Shown here: piece by piece, positions 10,441 through 19,650 of the stretch
Numbering within the stretch: the stretch's first letter is position 1
How the letters are laid out: the number at the start of each line of letters is the position of its first letter
From: Welwitschia mirabilis
Taxonomy: Eukaryota > Gnetophyta > Gnetopsida > Welwitschiales
Direction: 5' to 3'
Length of the DNA: 23,118 bases
NCBI GenBank assembly: GCA_051453625.1
Contig: JBOZIK010000001.1
Location: 261,800,804 to 261,823,921, forward strand
Translations under genes and position numbers: made by a program
The notes under the pieces: model-generated
Database searches by the model: none
Seen by the model: only the letters and a program-made list of their open reading frames with translations
What the model was told of the DNA's origin: nothing

Positions 10441-11721
10441 CTTACTCAATCAAGTAAGTTAATAAGTAATAACATTTAAATTCTCAACTTTACTTTGTAA
10501 TTATTTTATGAGTTGAAATTATAGTTAGATGTAATAGTAAAAGTTAAATTATGTGCTTGTTATATTACCTTTTTAAAAAAGTTATCATTATGATTATATT
10601 GGTTGTAGAATATTTCGATGTTTCTGGAAATTTCATTATAGATATTTTTAGTTCTATAAACATCTATTAGAGAGACATCTTGATATTTGTAGATGTCTTT
10701 AGAGCATATATCTTAGATGTCTTAGCTAAACTTTTGTAGAAATTAAATTGCACAAAAAACCTAGGGTTTTAACCCTTTCTATTTGGAAAAGGGAGTTACC
10801 AGATCTCATTTTTCAAGTTTTCACTTAAGATATATCTCTCTCAGAGGATTTCTTGAGGTTGATTTTCATGCCAAAAGACATCCTGGATTTGCTCAATAGC
10901 TATAAGATTCAATGGAAGTACTAAGATCCCATGTAGGCATAAGTGCAAGGGGAGAAAAAAGCTTCTAGTCTATTACAGTGAAGGTAGGAGCCAGAGCTAG
11001 AATCTAATAGCTTAGATGTATGATAACAAAGAATGAGACATCATGCATTATACTAATAATTCTTCTCTTAGTAATTAGACCCTTTTCTATGCTATCCAAA
11101 AAGGAGGAGAAGTATCAGCAAAGCAGTTGCATTCAGTTGGACACATTAGCTTTCAGCTTGAAGACATCCTCTTAAGCACGAAGCACTTGTCTTTGATATG
11201 TTGAATTGGATCCCTTAGTGTTATAATTATTTATTGATGATCACTCTTAATATTTGGCACATATTATTATTGAGGTACATTTTTTTGTTGACACTCTCAT
11301 GTCTTAATATCATGTTTTTATTGGTACATTTCTAAAAGTTTATATTCTAATTTTTATTATTATCATTATCATGGAACTTTTTTTATATTATATAATTCCA
11401 TTACATTTCTATTATGTTATGCTTTAATTAACATGTGCCCATAAGTGTATTTTTTTAATGATATATTATTGTCATATAACTTAATCCTATGCTCTTAATT
11501 TATTATTAGCACATTGCTATTAGCATATCCTACTTAATTAATTATTAATAAAATCACCAAATTTTTTTGTATCTTTATCTGTTATTCATGTGGTTAATAT
11601 CCTATTTCTCCAATATCATTATAAAAATTAATTATGTGCATTTCTCTAGAATATGAGTATTTAATTTCAGTTGATTAAATGAGATTGCACTAATGAGATT
11701 TGCTAAGTTTTGAACATCATC
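10441..11721 (+). other. Sirevirus-type 3' region of element A, decayed
   Basis: About 1.3 kb lies between the end of pol and the purine tract. Ordinary copia elements have little here, whereas Sireviruses often carry an extra ORF or a long spacer. A patchy reading frame may remain at ~10790-11210 (for example KGGEVSAKQLHSVG and FQLEDILLSTKH), but it has stops and I do not recognise a domain. It does not resemble the envelope-like ORF of element B. Around 10660-10730 there are several AGATGTCT/AGACATCT words like those in the LTR. The part from 11220 to 11700 is very AT-rich and shows nothing codable. Confidence 0.6.
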
Positions 11722-11735
11722 GAAAAGGGGGAGAT
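11722..11735 (+). promoter_or_regulatory. polypurine tract of element A
   Basis: GAAAAGGGGGAGAT lies immediately before the 3' LTR start at 11736. An RNase H-resistant purine tract primes plus-strand DNA synthesis. The preceding CATCATC plus this tract is the arrangement typical of Sireviruses. Confidence 0.85.
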
Positions 11736-12263
11736 TATTGATAAATCTAGTTTTGATGATTTTACTTGTAAAATATTTTATGTTATTATGTAGATAGACC
11801 ATTATTAAGAAAATCAGATTATGATAAGCATAAGTCTATAATGAATATTTCAAGATAATATCACATAAAAAATATTCAGTTGTTGAAATGAAAATTAGTT
11901 ATCTAAAGGTATCTATCAAATGAAATACATCTCTAGTGAAGACCTCTACAGATTAAAGACATCTAGGATGTATCAACTTTCAGGTCATAGGTTAGAGATG
12001 ACTCTCTCATCAAAGATGATTATGTTAAAAGTTCAACCTAGTATAAATGAAGATGCCTACATGTTTGAAGACATCTATACTACACTAAAATAGGTAATAA
12101 ATTTTCTTTGTATTATGACTAATATTTTACATTTTAAGTGAGCTATCAAATTTTACATCACATATTCATAACCACAAGGGTCTAAAGATGATATAGAGTA
12201 ATTTTCATTAAATTCTGGGCAAGTTCATTAAAGATGTCTAGAAGGTTTTATAAAATTGAAGAT
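11736..12263 (+). repeat. 3' LTR of element A, truncated
   Basis: Starts TATTGATAAATCTAGTTTTG, matching the 5' LTR start at 4989, and aligns with it to AAAGATGTCTA at 12230-12240 (5' counterpart 5464-5474). A small insertion near 12130-12150 accounts for most of the length difference. After about 12263 the sequence switches to the start of a B-family LTR. The remaining ~1 kb of this LTR, including the 81-bp repeat region, does not reappear within the window. Confidence 0.8.
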
Positions 12264-13106
12264 TATTAGATTATGTTTTGTTAATTGATGTTAAACTAAT
12301 GTTTNNNNNNNNNNNNNNNNNNNNNNNNNNNNNNNNNNNNNNNNNNNNNNNNNNNNNNNNNNNNNNNNNNNNNNNNNNNNNNNNNNNNNNNNNNNNNNNN
12401 NNNNNNNNNNNNNNNNNNNNNNNNNNNNNNNNNNNNNNNNNNNNNNNNNNNNNNNNNNNNNNNNNNNNNNNNNNNNNNNNNNNNNNNNNNNNNNNNNNNN
12501 NNNNNNNNNNNNNNNNNNNNNNNNNNNNNNNNNNNNNNNNNNNNNNNNNNNNNNNNNNNNNNNNNNNNNNNNNNNNNNNNNNNNNNNNNNNNNNNNNNNN
12601 NNNNNNNNNNNNNNNNNNNNNNNNNNNNNNNNNNNNNNNNNNNNNNNNNNNNNNNNNNNNNNNNNNNNNNNNNNNNNNNNNNNNNNNNNNNNNNNNNNNN
12701 NNNNNNNNNNNNNNNNNNNNNNNNNNNNNNNNNNNNNNNNNNNNNNNNNNNNNNNNNNNNNNNNNNNNNNNNNNNNNNNNNNNNNNNNNNNNNNNNNNNN
12801 NNNNNNNNNNNNNNNNNNNNNNNNNNNNNNNNNNNNNNNNNNNNTGAAGATTATTAGATTATGTTTTGTTAATTAATGTTAAACTAATGTTTTCTATATA
12901 GCAAATTTTATGTATCTTGTGTAGAAGATGTTAATTACTTGCAAGTTAAAAGATGGAACTTAAATAATCAACTTCTGAGTATTAAAGTCCTGTCAGTTCT
13001 TTTATCCTCTTGAGGGATCAACTAGATTTTCAAGGGGTCAACCGCACTTAAAGCAGATAAAAAATGAATTGCATCCAAAAGAGTTGACTGGATTTCTGAT
13101 GGAATC
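12264..13106 (+). repeat. B-family LTR fragment inserted in the 3' LTR of element A
   Basis: TATTAGATTATGTTTTG at 12264 and again at 12852 matches the start of the element B 5' LTR at 14126. The stretch 12852-13106 aligns with 14126-14385 and with 20710-20950, including CTAATGTTTTCTATATAGCA and the GGGATCAACTAGAT / GGGGTCAACCG motif words. It stops at the N block 13107-13206. No later part of the B LTR follows, so this is a truncated 5' portion of ~255 bp, from a solo LTR or the edge of another B element. The N block at 12305-12844 splits it, with the same 48 bp on both sides. Confidence 0.75.
12305..12844. other. assembly gap (540 N) with duplicated flanks
   Basis: A run of 540 N. The 48 bases on the left (12257-12304, starting TGAAGATTATTAGATTATG) recur on the right (12845-12892) with a single G/A difference. 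Overlapping contig ends that were not merged explain this better than real missing sequence. An open frame starting near 12278 is mostly unread bases and is not a gene. Confidence 0.85.
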
Positions 13107-13206
13107 NNNNNNNNNNNNNNNNNNNNNNNNNNNNNNNNNNNNNNNNNNNNNNNNNNNNNNNNNNNNNNNNNNNNNNNNNNNNNNNNNNNNNNNNNNNNNN
13201 NNNNNN
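13107..13206. other. assembly gap (100 N, unknown size)
   Basis: Exactly 100 N, the usual placeholder for a gap of unknown length. B-family LTR sequence stops on its left, and different, unclassified sequence begins on its right. Confidence 0.9.
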
Positions 13207-14125
13207 TGGCTTATAAAATCCTCAAAATATCTCTCAATATGGAATGAATTAGTCTAAATGGTGAGAGACCTTGCATGTTAAGGTGGGAAATGCACTAGGT
13301 CTACATGCTCTACCACAGGTGGTACCAATGGATCCATCTCATACTTAATTGCTTTAGCCTTAGCTTTAGCCTGTATAGCTCTACATGTGCATGGCCTACT
13401 TAAAAAATACGTGATACATCATGTGCAATCTGATGGACATGGTTAAAATACATCACATGGATGTCAAATCATCCCAAATGTGGAAAAATTTTGAAAATAT
13501 GTCCTACTTCCCTCAAAAAAATTAAGACATCTTACATTATCTACTGATGTGAAAAAAGTGTGAAACATGCAAAAAGTGTAAAAAGTGTATTTTAGGTGGG
13601 CCCCACATAAGGTGAAAAATCCAAGTATTTAAATGAAAAATCTAAACCATATAAAATATAGAACACATCATATTGATCAATTACCCTAAAGGGCCACTAC
13701 ATTTTGACTTATGGTTTGTAAAAAAAAAAAAAATGAATGTTAAAGGTAAAGCCCTAATTTTATCTTGTAAAATGCATAATTTATTCTAATTTTCAAAATA
13801 TGTGTCAAAAATCAAATCTGTAAGTTTCTAAAGAAAAGCTCAAAAAACTAAATAACATATGTAGAAACTATGCATCAAAAGGCTAAGAAACAGAAGGAAA
13901 ACTTGAAAAAAACAAGGGGTAGAAAAGAATACCTCATTTTCAAAAAATTATAAAAAAATAAGGAATCTTGTAAGCAAATTTGACAGGAAAAAGTTCTAGT
14001 ATGTTAGCAAGAACTAGAGATAATATCGTCTCTTAAAATAATGAATCAAAAAATAAATGAATAAAGAAAAGTAAGTAAAAAGAAATGAGACATTATTTTT
14101 TATCACATTATCGTCCAATTGTGTC
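13207..14125. other. unclassified spacer between the LTR-B fragment and element B
   Basis: About 0.9 kb with no coding region. It contains GTGGGCCCCAC (13596-13606), a perfect inverted repeat around a central C, and three AAAAAGTGT words at 13553, 13571 and 13580. A run of 14 A lies at 13720-13733. It does not match either LTR family in the window. The GC-richer local patches suggest a non-autonomous transposon fragment, but I see no terminal inverted repeat or target duplication to prove it. Confidence 0.5.
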
Positions 14126-14290
14126 TATTAGATTATGTTTTACCAATTGATGTCAAACTAATGTTTTCTATGTAGCAAATTTTGTGTATCTTTTGAAGAA
14201 GATGTTAATTATTTATAAGTCTAAAATATGAAATCAAAACCATAGAATTGTAAGCACTAAAAACCTATCAGTTTATTTACCCTCTTGAGA

Positions 14291-14895
14291 GGTCAACTAG
14301 ACTTTCAAGGGGTCAACTACATCTAGAGTAGATAGATAAAATGAACTAAATCCAAAGGGGTTGACTAGATTTCTGATAGGATCAATCAAAATTATAACCT
14401 TAAGAACTAGTATTCCTAAATCGAATGATAAATGTTTGACTGGACAGTTATGGCATTGACTAGATTTAAGAACCTATTAAATAGTATCCTTAGACTGAAT
14501 GATAAGGGATTGACCAGACCTAGGATGGGGTTGACTGGATGTGTAAACCAAGAAACAGTACTCCTGAGCTAATTGATAAGGGGTAGATCAGATCTATGAT
14601 GGGGTCAACTAAACCTGAGCACTATGTAGCTGATACTCCTAAGCTAATCGTCATAGGGTTAATAAGACACCTAAAGGGGTTGACTAGACCTGATGCTAAA
14701 AATTAGAAAGATCTTCATTAGGACAAGCAGGTGATTGGATTTTATAGCGAGCAACTAAACTGGAATCGACTGAACTTAGATGAGTCAATCAGACATGAAT
14801 TCATAAGAAACTAAGACACCAAAATTTTCACTTAAGTGACCTGTGTAAGTCATAACACCAAATGGGATTGACCAAAATTTTAAGGGATCAACTAG
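14291..14895 (+). promoter_or_regulatory. cluster of degenerate GGTCGACYGGA-like motifs in LTR B U3
   Basis: About 14 copies of a GG(G/A)T(T/C)(G/A)AC(T/C)(A/G)GA-like word occur here, for example GGTCAACTAG (14291), GGTTGACTAGAT (14359), GGATTGACCAGACC (14507), GGTTGACTGGAT (14529), GGGGTTGACTAGACC (~14676) and GGGATCAACTAGATGG (~14884). The same words occur in the 3' LTR (20850-21110) and in the LTR fragment at 12990-13100. Most differences are C/T or G/A, consistent with a decayed GTCGAC core, a palindrome containing CpG. Lying upstream of the TATA box, they may have been enhancer elements, but that is an inference. Confidence 0.6.
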
Positions 14896-15032
14896 ATGGA
14901 ATAGAAGTTAAATGTTCTAATCGTTATGTATCCATTATATAGCTATTAGCCAGCCATTATCTAGTTATTTTCTAGATTTCTATAGCTGTTGGAAGTGCAT
15001 TTCAAATGTAATAAATAATAAAAGCCTTCTAA

Positions 15033-15041
15033 TATAAATAG
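15033..15041 (+). promoter_or_regulatory. TATA box of LTR B
   Basis: TATAAATAG lies ~907 bp into the LTR, downstream of the motif cluster, which leaves a plausible ~645 bp of R/U5. Transcription would start about 30 bp downstream, near 15065-15070. The corresponding part of the 3' LTR is not in the window. Confidence 0.55.
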
Positions 15042-15713
15042 CTAATACATAGATGACCAAAGAATCTTTTGAAATCGTTTTTAATTGGGTGAATCTATTA
15101 GATCTAAAGGATTAAGCACTATAATCTTATGAATTTCACTGTTGTATCTTGGCATCTATACTTATAACTAAAGAAGATCTACCATCTATATCATCTCTAC
15201 ATTCAAGGTCATATTTTGTGCTTCATTCATTTTACATCTATAAGAAAATAGCTCCATCAAATCTACTGAATTAAGAACAAGTGATATTTATGCTTTGTTG
15301 GCATCGTTAAATCACTACTTTTCTTTGTAAAAGGTTGAGACTAAGCCTTAAAAAATTCCATTCAAAGGTTTAGACTAATCCTAAAAAAGTCCATCTGTAA
15401 AGTTTATAGATGAACCTAGAATACCTAGTGGAAGAATGAAGATCCAAGATCTAGCTTAGGGATAAGTTGATCATTAAGAGTGGAGTAGGGTATTTCCTAA
15501 ACCCCTATAAATCCAGTGTGCATCCATTTAGCATTTTTGTGCTTTCAGTCATTATTTCTTTACTTCTATTATTTTGTTATTTCATGCACATTTTGGATTA
15601 GTTAGTTATTATATGCAAGTTTTTTTTAATATTGCATTCATTTAGAATATTGTTTTGCATCTTTTTTTAAAAGAACCTATTCATCCCCCTCTAGGGTTCT
15701 CAATCCTATCATT

Positions 15714-15731
15714 TGGTATCAGAGATAAGTT
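15714..15731 (+). promoter_or_regulatory. primer-binding site of element B
   Basis: TGGTATCAGAGATAAGTT follows the LTR end after two bases. The first 11 bases match the complement of the initiator Met-tRNA 3' end. It fixes the 3' boundary of the LTR. Confidence 0.9.
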
Positions 15732-15776
15732 AAGTCTTATTTATATTTTAATCAATCTTGACCTTAGAATCCTAAT

Positions 15777-17420
15777 ATGAGTAATCCGTCTAATGGTTTT
15801 CTACCAGTCGTCTACCTATGTTTGATCGGTCAAACTATGCTTACTGGAAAGCTAGGATGAAAATATTTCTTAGAACCTTAGATGCTAACATAGACAAAGT
15901 CATCTACGAAGGTTACACTGCACCTATGTTAACTCAAACTAATGTTAATGGCAATATTATCTTAGTTCCCAAAGCTCGAGACTAATGTATCACCACTAGT
16001 AAGTTAAAAGCCACCATAGATGCACATGCCCTTAATGTCATATTTTATGCAGTCTATGCAAATAAGTTTAAGCACATAGTAAACTGTAACCATGCTAAGG
16101 AAGCTTGGGACATTATTGAAGTAGCATATAAAGGAACCTCAACTTTAAAATAGGCTAAACTATAGATGCTTATTTAAAATTTGAATATATCCATGTGGAC
16201 AAAGAAGAGATATTGCAGGAACTTTTTACTAAACTCACTAATATTATAAACTCTATGATAAGCCTTGGAGAATTCTTAGATGAAGGAAAAATGGTAAGAA
16301 AATTCTTGAGATCCCTATCCAAGAGATTCAAACCAAAAGTCATATCCATCGAGGAGAGCAAAAAAATAAATGTAATGGCACTGAAATAACTGTAAGGTAA
16401 TTTGCAAATTTATGAGCTTAAATTTGTTAAGGATAAAAGGAAAGGTATTGCTTTGAAATGTGTGTAGAAAGAATATAGATCTTAAATATCAGATGAGGAC
16501 TTGAATGATGATGAAGTAACTCTTCTACTTAGAAGGTTTAGAAAATTTCTTCATAGAAAGAAAAAGGAAGGAGAATCAAGTAGAAATACAAAAAGAAGTC
16601 ATCTAAAGCATAGAAAGGAGCAAGAAAAAGGTAAAGAGATCCAATGCTATTCATGCAAAGGATTTAGTCATATGGTAAATGAGTTCCCCAATACAAGGAG
16701 AGATAATAGGAAATTAAAGAATCCATCTTTAATTATCACATAGAACAATGAAGATAATTATGATGATGAAAGCTACTCAGATCAAGAATCAAACAGAGAT
16801 AGAAGATTATTTTTCATGGCTTTTATGCCATCACTCAAAGATGTTCTTAGAACATCAGATCCTGATGCTTTAGACATAATCAATGAAGAAAAGGTTAAGT
16901 TAGAAGACATATGTTAGGAGTTGTATGATGAATGTGAAAAGCTAGCCACAAGCATAAATGATTTGAATAGACTAGTAAAGATTATCATTAAAGAAAAAAA
17001 GAATTAGAAGTGAAATATAATGTGCTAAAATCTAACAATACAATTCTAATTTCTCAGGTAAAAGATATTTATTTTTTTGATAAATAAATTCTCTAGTAAT
17101 TCTTCTAAATTAGAATAGATGCTTAGAGTGTGAAAACCTACTAGAGATAGATCAAGTATTGGCTTTACTACACAAAAATCACAAGAATAGGTAAAATGGA
17201 AGAGTAAGTATGCCTTTAAACTTTCATGTAATTTTTGTAATAAATTACTCATTTAAAGCTTTTTTAAAAAATTAAACAATTAATTTTTTTTTAAAAACTA
17301 CAAATACTTTTTCATTTAAATTTATTCCTAAGTAAAGTATACCATCTAAGTCTAATAAGACTAAGTGGGTTAGAGCTAACAATCTCAAAAGTTTTCTAAT
17401 CTAGATAGCTCTTAGAGGAT
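15777..17420 (+). pseudogene. element B gag remnant
   Basis: This is copia gag (UBN2-type capsid). An ATG at 15777 starts it, but the conserved N-terminus is read in a shifted frame from 15815: PMFDRSNYAYWKARMKIFL, then LNVIFYAVYANKFKHI and HAKEAWDIIEVAYKGT. A frameshift near 16175 leads to MDKEEILQELFTKLTNIINS (16195 on) and KFLRSLSKRFKPKV. After stops at 16387 and 16465, a basic stretch (16540-16635) precedes the zinc knuckle at 16645-16686: CYSCKGFSHMVNEF, where Cys, Cys and His are kept but the last Cys is Phe. A Glu/Lys-rich coiled-coil-like tail runs to ~17010. Sequence from ~17010 to 17420 is decayed, with a CNFCNK remnant near 17226. Its length is close to a normal Sirevirus gag, so it is better preserved than gag A, but it is inactive. 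Confidence 0.85.
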
Positions 17421-17800
17421 CAAGTATAAATAGTTAGTATCTAGACAGTAGATGCTTAAGGCATATGTCTAGAAAAAGATCAAACTTTAAGTACTTAAGA
17501 AAGACAAATGGAGGAGAGGTCATTTTTGGGAATAATGAAAAGGTAAAGATAGAAGGTACAGGATGCATCAAGGGAGGTAAGTTGTCTAAACTTGATAATG
17601 TACTTTATATAAATGGGTTGAAACATAATTTATTGAGCATTAGTTAATTATGTAATGAAGGTTACAAAATAATCTTTAAAAAATCGAAATGCAAAGTTAT
17701 AGATGAGAAAACAAATGTTACTATATTTACTGCAAAATGAGTAGACAATATTTATAGAATAGATATCCATTTGATAAATCAATTAATTCATATGAATTAT
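17421..17800 (+). pseudogene. element B aspartic protease remnant, last surviving pol domain
   Basis: The active site reads Asp-Ser-Arg at 17444-17452, with the catalytic Asp kept and Gly changed to Arg (GGA to AGA). The Trp usually two codons before Leu-Asp is a stop (TAG at 17435). The frame then stays open to the stop at 17645: RHMSRKRSNFKYL, GEVIFGNNEKVKIEGTGCIK, LSKLDNVLYINGLKHNLLSI. It continues past that stop with LCNEGYKIIFKKSKCKV and VDNIYRI (~17735-17765). This is the usual protease to pre-integrase junction, but the HHCC integrase domain that should follow is not there. Reading fades by ~17815. Confidence 0.8.
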
Positions 17801-18251
17801 GACATACTAAAGGAAATTTTATCCTAAATCTTGCTAAAACTGAATTTTTTTTGGAGAATTTTGATGTAATACCTCATGTCTATAATGTAATTATCAATCA
17901 TAAAAATGAAATAGGGGTTTAATTAGATGTGGTTGTTTTGTCAGCCTAAAATCCCAGTCGCCTGAATCCCTTCCAATATTATAGACCTGCATCTCGATGG
18001 ATCGACTGGAACTTTGAACGGTCGATTGGACTTGATGGATCACAGTGCAGAAGTACTATCGATGGACCCAATTTATTTCCTTAGTTTACCTTATTTCTCA
18101 TAGTCTAGAAAAGAAAGAGGATCCTAAATTGATTTTCTAATGTTCTAACCTTCTCCATCTCTTAGATCTAAAGCTCTTTATTCAAGATCTAGAGCTTTCC
18201 TCTTAGATCTAGTGCTTTTCTCTTATTTTTCTTACTTGCAAAGTCCTTGAA
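17801..18251 (+). other. deletion scar and leader of the envelope-like ORF in element B
   Basis: In an intact Sirevirus roughly 3 kb of integrase, reverse transcriptase and RNase H would lie here, and none of their motifs can be read on any frame. Instead there is ~130 bp of unplaced sequence, then GTCAGCC... (17940) with GGATCGACTGGAAC (~17998) and CGGTCGATTGGACTTGATGG (~18019), motif words like those in LTR B. Three AGATCT-led 20-bp repeats (18164-18224) follow, just before the next ORF. The exact deletion breakpoint cannot be fixed without an intact relative. Confidence 0.6.
18164..18224 (+). repeat. 20-bp AGATCT-led tandem repeat, three copies
   Basis: AGATCTAAAGCTCTTTATTCA (18164-18184), AGATCTAGAGCTTTCCTCTT (18185-18204) and AGATCTAGTGCTTTTCTCTT (18205-18224) follow each other directly. 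They end 27 bp before the ATG of the envelope-like ORF, in what would be its leader. The pyrimidine-rich right halves followed by CTTACTTGCAAAG look like a branch/polypyrimidine region, but no splice site is proven. Confidence 0.75.
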
Positions 18252-18902
18252 ATGGCTAAAAGCTCATCCAAGAAGAGAATAAAGGAAGATCCTTTAAGGG
18301 ATTCTACTATTTTCTATCAAGGGATGTCTAAGGAATATATTAATAGGTTCTCAGAGAAGTTTGAGAAGAAACCAAAGGTGCCAAGAGTGGTCAGTAGTTA
18401 CTTTAGAACTTAGAGAGCTTAGGGAAGTTATTCAACTCCTAAGAAATCAAGATCTTGATCACTTTTTAGATGTTTTTGAATTTTCTTATCCATTTCTCAC
18501 TCAGATGTTTTACTATAATGCTTCTTATGATCATGACTCCAAAACCCTTGAAATCCTCGTTTTGGGGAAATAGTTGAGAGTAATAACCAATCTCATTTCT
18601 AAGCTAACTGATCTTCCTAGGGGTGATTATGAAGATTTTTAACCTCTTTGAGACACCATAGAATACAAGCCTATTGTTACCAAGGAGATTTGTGATAAGG
18701 TGCATTCTTGGAAGCATACCCATTCTACTTCATTATTGATACCAAAATATCATTTTCTCTACTTTATTTTTTCTTATAACTTCTTACCTTTAGCTGGATA
18801 TCATGATAAGGCCTCCTACTATGGAGTCTATTTGATGTATTTGGTAGGGACTGAGTATTCTATTGATGCTTATGCCATAATACTGAAGAATATGGTCTCA
18901 TA

Positions 18903-19650
18903 NNNNNNNNNNNNNNNNNNNNNNNNNNNNNNNNNNNNNNNNNNNNNNNNNNNNNNNNNNNNNNNNNNNNNNNNNNNNNNNNNNNNNNNNNNNNNNNNNN
19001 NNNNNNNNNNNNNNNNNNNNNNNNNNNNNNNNNNNNNNNNNNNNNNNNNNNNNNNNNNNNNNNNNNNNNNNNNNNNNNNNNNNNNNNNNNNNNNNNNNNN
19101 NNNNNNNNNNNNNNNNNNNNNNNNNNNNNNNNNNNNNNNNNNNNNNNNNNNNNNNNNNNNNNNNNNNNNNNNNNNNNNNNNNNNNNNNNNNNNNNNNNNN
19201 NNNNNNNNNNNNNNNNNNNNNNNNNNNNNNNNNNNNNNNNNNNNNNNNNNNNNNNNNNNNNNNNNNNNNNNNNNNNNNNNNNNNNNNNNNNNNNNNNNNN
19301 NNNNNNNNNNNNNNNNNNNNNNNNNNNNNNNNNNNNNNNNNNNNNNNNNNNNNNNNNNNNNNNNNNNNNNNNNNNNNNNNNNNNNNNNNNNNNNNNNNNN
19401 NNNNNNNNNNNNNNNNNNNNNNNNNNNNNNNNNNNNNNNNNNNNNNNNNNNNNNNNNNNNNNNNNNNNNNNNNNNNNNNNNNNNNNNNNNNNNNNNNNNN
19501 NNNNNNNNNNNNNNNNNNNNNNNNNNNNNNNNNNNNNNNNNNNNNNNNNNNNNNNNNNNNNNNNNNNNNNNNNNNNNNNNNNNNNNNNNNNNNNNNNNNN
19601 NNNNNNNNNNNNNNNNNNNNNNNNNNNNNNNNNNNNNNNNNNNNNNNNNN
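18903..19650. other. assembly gap (748 N) with duplicated flanks
   Basis: A run of 748 N. The 81 bases at 18820-18900 (starting TATGGAGTCTATTTGATG) recur at 19651-19731 with one G/A difference. The next bases are TA on the left and CA on the right. The coding sense on the right continues directly from the left flank, so the gap probably does not represent missing DNA. Confidence 0.88.

Larger units (their letters stand above)
4989..12263 (+). mobile_element. element A: dead Sirevirus-like Ty1/copia retrotransposon
   Basis: This LTR retrotransposon of ~7.3 kb reads on the plus strand. Its LTRs start at 4989 (TGTTGGTAAATC) and 11736 (TATTGATAAATC) and align for about 490-505 bp with roughly one difference in five. 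Between them, in copia order, are a Met-tRNA primer-binding site, gag, protease, integrase, reverse transcriptase and RNase H, then a long 3' spacer and a purine tract. The CATCATCGAAAAGGGGGAGA-type sequence next to the 3' LTR, the long LTR (~1.5 kb), the coiled-coil gag tail and the extra 3' region fit the plant Sirevirus (Maximus/SIRE) lineage. Every domain has stops or frameshifts, so it cannot move on its own. Its 3' LTR is cut at about 12263 by a B-family LTR fragment. Confidence 0.9.
14126..15711 (+). repeat. 5' LTR of element B
   Basis: The LTR starts TATTAGATTATG (TG decayed to TA) and ends ...CCTATCA, two bases before the primer-binding site, giving 1586 bp. The first ~530 bp match 20710-21141, and the first ~260 bp match 12852-13106. 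The upstream half carries a dense cluster of GGTYRACYRG-type words (14291-14895). A TATA box lies at 15033-15041. The end (GAACCTATTCATCCCCCTCTAGGG, 15674 onward) resembles the end of LTR A, as expected of related lineages. Confidence 0.88.

Noticed and set aside
16170-16361. Minus-strand open frame over gag B
   Set aside because: Shadow of the plus-strand gag, which matches the UBN2 family.
17046-17252. 68-codon minus-strand open frame over the gag B tail
   Set aside because: No domain; it overlaps decayed plus-strand gag between the coiled coil and protease.
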